Assembly (NCBI RefSeq): GCF_048771995.1
Contig: NC_133025.1
Location: forward strand, 682,001 to 746,000
DNA length: 64,000 nucleotides
Direction: 5' to 3'
Origin: Taeniopygia guttata
Taxonomy: Eukaryota > Chordata > Aves > Passeriformes > Estrildidae
The position numbers were made by a program, and so were the translations under genes. This document shows, in pieces, positions 1-38,643 of this stretch. Position 1 is the first letter of the stretch. The number at the start of each line of letters is the position of its first letter. The notes beneath the pieces are model-generated. The model was not told where the DNA came from. It ran no database searches and saw only the letters and a list, made by a program, of their open reading frames with translations.

Positions 1-1225
1 CAGGGACAGCACCGCCTGGGGACATGGGGACATGGGGACACAGGGACTGGGACAGCACCGCCTGGGGACACGGGGACATGGGGACATGGGGACATGGGGA
101 CATGGGGACACAGGGACCCACACAGCCCAGCACACCCAGGGACTGGGACAGCACCGCCTGGGGACACGGGGACACGGGGACAGGGGTGGCACAGGGACCC
201 ACAGAGCCCAGGGACTGGGACAGCACCGCCTGGGGACACGGGGACATGGGGACATGGGGACAGGGTGGCACAGGGACCCACAGAGCCCAGGGACTGGGAC
301 AGCACCGCCTGGGGACATGGGGACATGGGGACAGTGACAGCACCGCCTGGGACATGGGGACATGGGGACACGGGGACAGTGACAGCACCGCCTGGGACAT
401 GGGGACATGGGGACATGGGGACATGGGGACATGGGGACAGTGACAGCACCGCCTGGGACATGGGGACATGGGGACATGGGGACATGGGGACATGGGGACA
501 TGGGGACATGGGGACTGGGACAGCACCGCCTGGGGACACGGGGACATGGGGACAGGGGTGGCACAGAGCCCAGGGACTGGGACAGCACCACCTGGGACAT
601 GGGGACATGGGGACATGGGGACTGGGACAGCACCACATGGGACACGGGGACGTGGGGACAGGGGTGGCACAGGGACTGGGACAGCACTGCCTGGGGACAT
701 GGGGACATGGGGACAGGGGTGGCACAGGGCCCAGGGACTGGGACAGCACCGCCTGGGACATGGGGACATGGGGACAGGGGTGGCACAGGGACCCACAGAG
801 CCCAGGGACTGGGACAGCACCGCCTGGGGACACAGGGATATGGGGACATGGGGACTGGGACAGCACCGCCTGGGACACGGGGACAGGGGTGGCACAGGGG
901 ATAGCACGGGGGTGACACAGGGGGTGACACAGGGGCTGACACAGGAGTGACACAGGGGGTGACACAGGGGGTGACACAGGGGTGACACAGAGGTGACACA
1001 GGGGGTGACACAGAGGTGACACAGGGGGTAACACAGGGGGTGACACAGCGGGTGACACAGCGGGTGACACAGGGGTGACACAGGGGTGACACAGGGGTGG
1101 CACTGGGGTGACAGAGGGGGTGACACAGGGGGTGACAGGGGTGGCACAGGGGATAGCACAGGGAGTGGCACAGGGGTGGCACAGAGGTGACACAGGGGTG
1201 ACACAGGGGTGGCAGCCAGGCCACC
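1..1225. repeat. minisatellites in the CYTH-gene intron
   Basis: 1-900: GGGGACAT octamers grouped with GGGACTGGGACAGCACCGCC, about 25 higher-order units. 900-1215: GGGGTGACACAG units. No exon is seen; the next CYTH exon must lie further left. Confidence 0.92.
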
Positions 1226-1231
1226 TCTCAC

Positions 1232-2565
1232 CTGCAGCCCCTCGGGGTCGGCCGTGGGGCTGGTGCTGAACAGGGACAGTTTGGGACCGGCTCTGTCGGG
1301 GCGCTCGTAGAAAATCAGCTCTCCCCGGCCGTCCTGGGGACAGGTGGGGACAGGTGGGGACAGTGAGCACAGGGACAGGTGAGGATCAGGACAGGTGAGG
1401 ACAGGTGAGCATGGGGACAGGAAAGGGAAAGGGACAGGTGAGAATGGGGAAAGGTGAGCACAGGGACAGGGACAGGTGAGCACAGGTAAAGCACAGGGAC
1501 AGGTGGGGACAGGTGAGGACAAGGACAGGTGAGCACAGGTGAGCATGGGGACAGGGAGGGACAGGTGAGGATGGGGACAGGTGAGGATGGGGACAGGTAG
1601 GGACAGGTGAGGATGGGGACAGGTGAGCATGGGGACAGGTAGGGACAGGTGAGGATGGGGACAGGTGAGCACAGGGACAGGCCAGCATGGGGACAGGGAG
1701 GGACAGGTGAGCATGGGGACAGGTGAGCATGGGGACAGGTGGGGACAGGTGAGGCACGGGGACACATGAGCATGGGGACAGGTGAGCATGGGGACAGGGA
1801 GGGACAGGGAGGGACAGGTGAGCACAGGGACAGGTGAGCATGGGGACAGGTAGGGACAGGTGAGGATGGGGACAGGTGAGCACAGGGACAGGTGAGTATG
1901 GGGACAGGTGAGTATGGGGACAGGTAGGGACAGGTAGGGACAGGTGAGGATGGGGACAGGTGAGCACGGGGACAGTGAGCACAGGGACAGGTGAACATGG
2001 GGACAGGTAGGGACAGTGAGGATGGGGACAGGCCAGCACACGGCCAAGCCCAGCCCCTCCAGCCACCCCTCACCTGCGTCCGGCGCAGCTTCAGCCGCCC
2101 CCGCGGCACATGGAAGAACGTGTCGGTCTGGAGCAGCACCTGCCCGGCCCCGGGGCAGTCCTGGGGCAGCTCCTGCCCGGTGCCGGGGCACTCCTGAGGC
2201 GGCTCCTGCCCCTCACCGCTGCCCGGCCCGGTCCCGGGGCAGCCCTGAGGCGGCTCCTGCCCCTCACCGCTGCCCGGCCCGGTGCCGGGGCAGTCCCGGG
2301 GCGCTCCATGCCCGGTCCCGGGGCACTCCTGAGGCGGCTCCTGCCCGGTCCCGGGGCACTCCCGGGGCGCTCCATGCCCGGTCCCGGGGCAGTCCTGAGG
2401 CGGCTCCTGCTCCTCACCGCTGCCCGGCCCGGTGCCGGGGCACTCCCGGGGCGCTCCGAGCCCGGTCCCGGCGCAGTCCGTGCTCAGCCCCCGCCGCCGC
2501 AGGGCCGCCCTCAGCACTGCCTCCCTCTCCCTCAGCCGCGCCTTCACCTCCACGTTCCGCCGCAT
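1232..2565 (-). CDS. CYTH-domain protein, 5' part only (gene runs off the left edge)
   Basis: Two exons are visible on the minus strand: 2565-2074 (phase 0, ends at CAG|GTGAGG) and 1333-1232 (34 codons between CCCCAG and CAG|GTGAGA). The protein begins MRRNVEVKARLRERE, continues through DTFFHVPRGRLKLRR and then ELIFYERPDRAGPKLS. This is the charged beta-strand pattern of the CYTH fold (class IV adenylate cyclase and thiamine triphosphatase superfamily; ExEx(K/R)-type phosphate and metal binders). It resembles bacterial CyaB-like CYTH proteins more than human THTPA, and I cannot name an orthologue. Upstream ATGs at 2583 and 2604 are in frame; I chose 2565 because the conserved core starts there. 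About 110 residues between the first helix and the DTFFHV strand are a Cys-Pro-Gly-Thr-Gly-rich coding repeat that the family normally lacks. The rest of the domain must lie left of position 1. Confidence 0.72.
1336..2045. repeat. minisatellite in CYTH-gene intron 1
   Basis: About 40 units of GGGGACAGGTGAGCAT type (16-17 bp) on the plus strand, that is C-rich in the sense of the gene. Fills the intron between the two visible exons. Confidence 0.92.
2130..2500 (-). repeat. in-frame coding minisatellite inside the CYTH gene exon
   Basis: Tandem units of roughly 30-50 bp encode variations on CPGTG-x-EPPQ (for example CPGTGPGSGEGQEPPQ). The reading frame stays open through the whole array on the minus strand and joins two conserved CYTH segments. 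It is therefore either a translated low-complexity loop or an unrecognised intron that happens to be open. Confidence 0.7.
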
Positions 2566-2721
2566 CCCGCCGAGCGCTCCCATTGGCCGCCGCGCGCGCG
2601 ACAACCACCACGATCCGCCTTTCTATTGGCCGAGCAAACCGTCAATCAGCGAATCGCGTCGCTATTGGTTAGTATCCGGAAGGGTCCCGCCCTGACCGAG
2701 CAGGAGCGGGTGGCGGCCACC
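2566..2721. promoter_or_regulatory. bidirectional CHKB/CYTH-gene promoter with three CCAAT boxes
   Basis: Only about 156 bp separate the two divergent start codons. The interval holds three ATTGG (reverse CCAAT) motifs at 2582-2586, 2625-2629 and 2664-2668, spaced 43 and 39 bp, plus a CpG run (CGCGCGCGCG) near 2593. No TATA box is seen. Evenly spaced CCAAT boxes in a CpG-rich divergent promoter are typical of NF-Y-driven housekeeping gene pairs. Transcription start points are not visible. Confidence 0.7.
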
Positions 2722-15957
<13,236 letters not shown>

Positions 15958-16253
15958 GGGGATCCCCCAAATCCTGCCCCTTTGGGGGGTCGTTGGGGCG
16001 GTTTGGGGGCGCTTTGTAACGGTTTGGGGGGTCCCGCACATTTTGGGGGGCACCACAACGGTTTGGGGGTGCTGAGACACCCCCCCCCCGGGTGGGGACC
16101 CCCAAATCCGCACCCCTGGCCAGTATGGGGTTTTGGGGGGGTTTTGGGGTGTCGCAGAGGGGCTGGGGGACCCCTGTTTGTACCACCCGCAGCTTTGGGG
16201 TCGGGGGGCTCCGGGACCCCCCAGTTCCGACAGCGGAATGTGAAACTCAGACC

Positions 16254-16259
16254 AATAAA
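16254..16259 (+). terminator. CHKB polyadenylation signal AATAAA
   Basis: AATAAA lies about 300 bp after the CHKB stop codon, giving a short 3' UTR. No coding potential is seen between the stop and the signal. Confidence 0.8.
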
Positions 16260-16279
16260 GCCGCGCTGGGGCCGGCGCT

Positions 16280-17640
16280 CCGCTCCTCCTTCCTAAATCC
16301 CGCCCTAAAAACTCCCCCTACCCAAAATCCCGCCCTAAATCCCACCCTAAAAATTCCCCACCCCAAATCCCGCCCTTCAAATTCCCCCACCCCAAAATCC
16401 CGTCCTAAATCCCGCCCTAAAAATTCCCCACCCCAAATCCCAACCCTTCAAATTCCCCCTACCCAAAATCCCAGCCCTTTAAATTCCCCACCCCAAAATC
16501 CCGCCCTAAATCCCACCCTAAAAATTCCCCCTACCCAAAATCCCGTCCTAAATCCCGCCCTAAATCCCATCCTAAAATTTCCCCACCCCAAATCCCAACC
16601 CTTCAAATTCTCCTGCCCCTAAATCCCGTCCTAAATCCCGCCCTAAAAATTCCCCCACCCAAAATCCCACCCCTCAAATTCCCCCTTCCCAAATCCCCCT
16701 CCCCAAATCCGCCCCCCGGGACCCCCCAATCGCCGTGGGGCAGAGGCGGGGGGGGACAAGGGACACGGGGGGTGACACGGGGGGGGTTCTTTGGGGTGGG
16801 GGTCCCGCGTGCTGGAGACCCCTCCCCGTGTCCCTTCAGGGTAGGACAAGGGGACAGGGAGGGGACAGCCAGGACAGGGGACAAGGGGACAGGCAGGACA
16901 CCGAGAGGGGACAGGGAGGTGACAGCCAGGTGACAGCCAGGGCAGGGGGCAGGGGACAGGACAGGCAGGTGACAACCGGAGCATGGGCAGGGGACAAGCG
17001 AGTGACAGAGCGCGGGTAGGGGACAGCCAGGGCAGCGGGCAGGGCACAGGCAGGTGACACTCAGGGTGGCGGGCAGGTGACAAGCGGGACGGGGGCCAGA
17101 GGTCGGGCAGGTGACAAGCAGGTGCCAGACAAGTGACAAGCAGGGCCAGGTGACAGGGACAGGGACAGCAGACATTGTCCCGGGCACGGACACTCGGTGC
17201 TCCCGGACCTCGTGGCAGAGCCACTGTCCCTGTCGCGGGTCCCTGTCCCGTGTCCCTGTCCTGTGTCCCTGTCCCGTGTCCCTGTCCCGGGTCCTTGTCC
17301 CGTGTCCCTGTCCCGGGTGTGTGTCCCTGTCCCTGTCCTGTGTCCCTGTCCCGTGTCCCTATCCCGGGTCCCTGTCCCGGTATGTGTCCCCGTCCCGGGT
17401 GTGTGTCCCTGTCCCGGGTGTGTGTCCCTGTCCCGTGTCCCTGTCCTGTGTCCCTGTCCCGTGTCCCTGTCCCGTGTCCCTGTCCCATGTGTGTGTCCCT
17501 GTTCCGGGATGTGTCCCCGTCCCGTGTCCCTGTCGCGGGTCCCTGTCCCGGGATGTGTCCCTGGCACGGGCCGTAGCTTTCCCCGGGATGTCGGTGTCCC
17601 CGCTGTCCCCCGGGATGTCGCTGTCCCCCGGGATGTCGCT
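16280..17640. repeat. CHKB-CPT1B intergenic minisatellites
   Basis: No gene is seen. 16280-16725 is a ~25-bp array of AAATCCCGCCCTAAAAATTC type. 16735-17150 holds GGGGACAGCCAGG-type repeats. 17215-17570 is an array of GTCCCTGTCCCGTGTCCCTG units on the plus strand. Confidence 0.85.
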
Positions 17641-17870
17641 GTCCCCGGGCAGTGACGCTCCGTGTCCCGCGCTGTTGATGCCACCCCACGCGGTGTCCCG
17701 GGCCCGTCCCGGCGTGTCGGGGTCCCCCCGAGTGTCGCGGTCCCCCCGGGGGCGGAGCGGCCCCGCCCGGCCCGCCGGTGTCCGGTTACCGACCGGCGGC
17801 AGCCGCGGCCCAGGAGCCGCCGTCCCGCGGATCCGCGGCCCCCGCGCTGCCCACGCAGGTACGGGGGGAC
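17640..17870 (+). promoter_or_regulatory. probable CPT1B CpG promoter and 5' non-coding exon
   Basis: A non-repetitive CpG-dense block holds a GC box (GGGGCGGAGC near 17750) and ends at a good donor, CACGCAG|GTACGG, at 17858. It lies about 1.6 kb upstream of the CPT1B start codon, whose exon begins one base after an AG. At least one upstream non-coding exon must therefore exist, and this is the best candidate. The transcription start is not visible. Confidence 0.5.
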
Positions 17871-17959
17871 CGGGGAGGGGACACGCACGGGACCCACGCG
17901 TGGGGAGCCCCGCGGGGGCGGCGGCAGCGCGGGGGCACCGCCGGTACCGGTAACCCACC

Positions 17960-19380
17960 CCCGCCCGTCCCTCCCGCGGTGTCACGCCCGGTGCCGCCTC
18001 CCACGCGTGTCCGTGTCCCCGCGCCCCACGCCTGGCCGGGGGTCCCCTCGCGGTGTCCCCACGCGGGGGCTCCGGGGCCGCGGTGACCTTGGGCGGGGGG
18101 ACACGGAGGGGGTGTCCCCGGTGCCACCCAGCGCGGGGACACGCGTGGGGCGCGGGGACACGGCCTGCGGGACAGGGCGGTGGCACGGGGCGGTGACACG
18201 GGGTGGTGGCACAGGGCGGTGGCACAGGGTGGTGGCACAGGGCGGTGACATGGGGTAGTAGCACAGGGTGGTGACACGGGGTGGTGGCACAGGGTGGTGG
18301 CACACATGGGGTGACACGGGGTGGTGCGGTGACACCCCGAGGCGCAGAGGGCACAAAAACCCCTCTGCGATCGGGTGGTGGCTGTCACCCCCGGGTGGTG
18401 GCTGTCACCCCCGGGTAGTGGCTGTCACCCCCGGGTGGTGGCTGTCACCTCAGCCGGACGCCACCGTGGGAAATGTCCCCGTGTTGGGGACAGGGGTGTC
18501 ACCCCCGACCCCCCTGAGCGTGTCCACACCGGGGGTGTCCCAGAGCGGGACCCCGGTGGTGGCACAGGGACTCGGTGGCACCCCCGGCCGGGCCGCGCTG
18601 TCCTCCCCGGTGTCCCCTCAGGGCCGCGCTGGCCTTGGGGACAGCGGTGACCCTTCCCTCAGTGGGCACCGGGCCAGCGGCGCCGCGTGAGGCCACCGTG
18701 ACCGCGCCGTTCAACGGCCCCGGGGCTCCCGCGGGGCTGCACCGCCACCGGGGACACCGGGCAGGACACCGGGGACACCGGGCAGGACACCCACCGCCAC
18801 CGGGGACAGCGGGCAGGACACCGGGGACACCGGGCAGAACTGTCACCGCCATTGGGGACACCGGGCAGGGCTGTCACCGCCATTGGGGACACCGGGGGGA
18901 CACCCACCGCCACCGGGGACACCGGGCAGGGCTGTCACCGCCATTGGGGACACCGGGCAGGGCACCCGGGGGCACCGGGCAGGGCACCCACTGCCACTGG
19001 GGACATCGGGGGGACACCCACTGCCACCGGGGACACCGGGCTGGGCACCCGGGGACACCGGGGACATCGGGCACGACACCCACTGCCACCGGGGACACCG
19101 GGCAGGACTGCCACTGCCACCGGGGACACCGGGCAGGACACCCGGGGACACCGGGGGGACACCCACTGCCACTGGGGACACCGGGGGGACACCCACTGCC
19201 ACTGCCACCGCCCCGTGGACACCGGGGAGGACACGGACCACCACCGGGGACACCAGGGAGGACACCCACTGTCACCGGGGACACCGGGGGGACACTCACC
19301 GCCCCCTCCCCCGCCCGGTGCCATCACCCCGCTGTCCCGCGTGGGTGGCTGTCTCCCCGCGCCCACCGTCCCGGTGTCCC
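17960..19380 (+). repeat. repeat-filled first intron of CPT1B (inferred)
   Basis: 18170-18340 is a GGGGTGGTGGCACAGGG array. 18370-18460 has four copies of GGTGGTGGCTGTCACCCCCG-like units. 18735-19310 is a ~25-bp array around CCACCGGGGACACCGGGC. No exon is recognisable. Confidence 0.8.
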
Positions 19381-19431
19381 CGCAGGTGTCCCCGCAGGTG
19401 TCCCCGCAGGTGTCCCCCGCGTGTCCCCAGG
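19381..19431 (+). other. tandem candidate 3' splice sites before the CPT1B start codon
   Basis: GTCCCCGCAG is repeated three times at 12-bp spacing, followed by GTGTCCCCAG one base before ATG. All four AGs are usable acceptors. Using an upstream one changes only the 5' UTR. Confidence 0.6.
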
Positions 19432-35577
<16,146 letters not shown>

Positions 35578-35633
35578 CCGGGGGGATCCGGGATTTGGGG
35601 GGCCCGGGGGGTCCCCGCCCGGTACCGGCTCCC

Positions 35634-35639
35634 AATAAA
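35634..35639 (+). terminator. CPT1B polyadenylation signal AATAAA
   Basis: AATAAA lies 57 bp after the TGA stop and is followed by GGCTCTTGGTGTGA, so the 3' UTR is under 100 nt. Confidence 0.88.
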
Positions 35640-35689
35640 GGCTCTTGGTGTGACTCCGCTGCGCCTCGGGCTGGGACACCCGCGGGTGG

Positions 35690-37975
35690 CCGTGGGGTGT
35701 CCGTGGGGTGGCCGTGGGGTGGCCGTGGGGTGTCCGTGGGGTGCCAGGGCTGGATCCGTTGGGTGTCCATGGGGTGTCCGTGGGGTGTCCGTGGGGTGTC
35801 CGTGGGGTGTCCGTGGGGTGCCAGGGCTGGATCCGTGGGGTGCCAGGGCTGGATCCACGGGGTGGCCATGGGGTGTCCATGGGGTGTCCGTGGGGTGTCC
35901 GTGGGGTGTCCGTGGGGTGTCCAGGGGTGTCCGTGGGGTCCCAGGGCTGGATCTGTGGGGTGTCCGTGGGGTGTCCATGGGGTGTCCATGGGGTGTCCGT
36001 GGGGTGTCCGTGGGGTGTCCATGGGGTGTCCATGGGGTGTCCATGGGGTGTCCGTGGGGTGCCAGGGCTGGATCCATGGCACCATTCCCATTCCCGGTGC
36101 CCCGTTCCCATTCCCGGTGCCCATTCCCTGTTCCCGGTGCCCACTCCCGGCCCCGTTCCCATTCCCGGTTCCCCATGCCCACTCCCGGTTCCCCGTTCCC
36201 ATCCCGGTGCCCCGTGCCCATCCCCGTACCGGTGCCCATTCCCGGTGCCCACTCCCGGTTCCCGGTGCCCACTCCCGGCCCCGCTCCCATCCCGGTTCCC
36301 CGTTCCCATCCCGGTGCCCGGTTCCCGTCCCGTGCCCGCCCCGGGCGGTGCCCATTCCCGGTGCCCCGTTCCCATTCCCGGTGCCCAGTGCCCATTCCCG
36401 TGCCCATCCCCGGTGCCCCGTGCCCATCCCCGGTTCCCCAATCCCATTCCCGGTTCCCCGTGCCCACTCCCGGTTCCCCGTGCCCATTCCCATACCCGTG
36501 CCCATTCCCGGTTCCCGTGCCCATTCCCGGTTCCCCATTCCCATACCCGTGCCCATTCCCGGTGCCCCGTGCCCATTCCCGGTTCCCCATTCCCATTCCC
36601 GGTTCCCGGTGCCCACTCCCAGCCCCATTCCCATCCCGGTGCCCCGTTCCCATCCCGGTGCCCCGTTCCCATCCCGGTGCCCGCCCCGGGCGGTGCCGGG
36701 GGTGCTCAGCGGGGCACGGTGCCACGGGCGGGCCCTGCGCACAGCCCCTGGCCCGTGTCCGGCCCGGGGGTCGCCGCGCCCCGGGTGGCACCGGGTTGGC
36801 ACCGGCCCGGCCCTCCCTCCCCGCCCCGCGCCGCCAGAACGGAGCCACCGGCGGGCGAGGGGCCAGACCGGCACGGACCGGGAATAACCCGGGACAGCCC
36901 CGGGAGAGGGGCCAGACCGGGCACGGACCGGGAATAACCCGGGACAGCCCCGGGAGAGGGGCCAGACCGGGCACGGACCGGGAATAACCCGGGACAGCCC
37001 CGGGAGAGGGGCCAGACCGGGCACGGACCGGGAATAACCCGGGACAGCCCCGGGAGAGGGGCCAGACCGGGCACGGGGACCGGGAATAACCCGGGACAGC
37101 CCCGGGAGAGGGGCCAGGGACCGGGAATAACCCGGGACAGCCCCGGGAGAGGGGACAGGGACCGGGACTAACCCGGGACAGCCCCGGGAGAGGAGCCAGA
37201 CCGGGCACGGACCGGGAATAACCCGGGACAGCCCCGGGAGAGGGGCCAGACCGGGCACGGACCGGGACTAACCCGGGACAGCCCCGGGAGAGGGGCCAGA
37301 CCGGGCACGGACCGGGAATAACCCGGGACAGCCCCGGGAGAGGGGCCAGACCGGGCACGGACCGGGACTAACCCGGGAGAGGGGCCAGACCGGGCACGGG
37401 GACCGGGAATAACCCGGGACGACCCCGGGAGAGGGGCCAGACCGGGCACGGACCGGGAATAACCCGGGACAACCCGGGAGAGGGGCCAGGGACAGGGAAT
37501 AACCCGGGACAGCCCCGGGAGAGGGGCCAGACCGGGCACGGACCGGGACTAACCCGGGACAGCCCCGGGAGAGGGGCCAGACCGGGACTAACCCGGGAGA
37601 GGGGACAGGGATAACCCAGGAGAGGGGACAGGGACAGGGAATAGCACGGGAGAGGGGACAGGGACAGGGAATAACCCGGGACAACCCCGGGAGAGGGGCC
37701 AGACCGGGCACGGGGACCGGGACTAACCCGGGAGAGGGGACAGGGACCGGGGACAACCCCCTGCCTGGCCGTGTCCCTCTGTCCGTGTCCCTCTGTCTGT
37801 CCCTCTGTCCGTGTCCCTCTGTCCGTGTCCCTCTGTCTGTCCCTCTGTCCGTGTCCCTCTGTCCGTGTCCCTCTGTCTGTCCCTCTGTCTGTCCCTCTGT
37901 CTGTCCCTCTGTCTGTCCCTCTGTCCGTGTCCCTCTGTCTGTCCCCCTCTCTGTCCCTCTGTCCGTGTCCCTGGG
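35690..37975. repeat. CPT1B-lectin intergenic minisatellite block
   Basis: No gene is found, and nothing resembling SYCE3 or KLHDC7B. Four arrays: 35690-36070 (GTCCGTGGGGTGTCC), 36080-36690 (CCATTCCCGGTGCCC), 36850-37740 (~55-bp unit with GGGAATAACCCGGGACAGCC), and 37770-37975 (GTCCGTGTCCCTCTGTCTGT). Confidence 0.9.
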
Positions 37976-38099
37976 CCCGGGGGCACCCATGGGTGCGGTT
38001 TCAGTGGGTGCCCGCGTCACGCGGCCTTTGATGCGGTGCCAGCGGTTCCACGGGTGGGTGCGCCCGGCCCGGCCCCCCCGCCCCGCCCCCACCCGGCCC

Positions 38100-38151
38100 T
38101 ATAAAGGATTTGGGGTGTCCCTGTCCCGCTCAGCCGCTGCGGGACCGAGAG
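38100..38151 (+). promoter_or_regulatory. TATA promoter and first non-coding exon of the lectin gene
   Basis: TATAAAG at 38100-38106 predicts a start near 38130. A short exon then ends at GAGAG|GTGACG (38151). The next exon begins at 38635 after GTTGCAG, nine bases before the ATG. A clear TATA box is the exception in this window and fits a tissue-specific secreted protein. Confidence 0.68.
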
Positions 38152-38154
38152 GTG

Positions 38155-38600
38155 ACGGGGGGTCCTGGGGGTGCTGGGGGGTCTTGGGGGTGCTGGGGGT
38201 GATGGGGGTCCTGGGGGTGCTGGGGGGCTGGGGGGGCTGGGGGGTCTTGGGGGTGTCGGGGGGTTGGGGGGTGTTGGGGGTGCTGCGGGGTTTTGGGGGT
38301 GCTCGGGGTGCTGGGGGGGGCTGGGGGGTGCTGGGGGGGCTGGGGGGTGCTGGAGGTGCTGGGGGGCTGGGGGGTCTTGGGGGTGCTGTGGGTGCTGGGG
38401 GTGCTGGGGGGTGTTGGGGGGTGCTGGAGGAGCTGGGGGGTCCCAGGGGGCTGAGGAATTTGGGGGGTCCCAGGGTGATGGGGGAGCTGGGGTGTCCTGG
38501 GGGTCCTGGGGATGTTGGGGTGCTGAGGGGTCCTGGGGGTCCTAGGGGTGCTGGGGGGTCCTGGGGGTGCTGGGGGCGCAGCAGTGGGTGCTGCCCCCCC
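38155..38600 (+). repeat. lectin-gene intron G-rich array
   Basis: GGGGGTGCTGGGGG(G/T)CTGG units in the 5' UTR intron. Confidence 0.88.
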
Positions 38601-38643
38601 CCACCTCTGCAGCCCCCTCCCTCCCCCGTTGCAGGAGCTGAGG

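Noticed and set aside
1315-2604. 429-codon minus-strand open frame taken as a single-exon gene
   Set aside because: Only its first part (to 2074) is exon. The rest is intronic SPVPTCPHAH repeat beyond a clear GTGAGG donor.
35690-37975. SYCE3 or KLHDC7B hidden between CPT1B and the lectin gene
   Set aside because: No frame in the region resembles either protein. All four blocks are tandem repeats.
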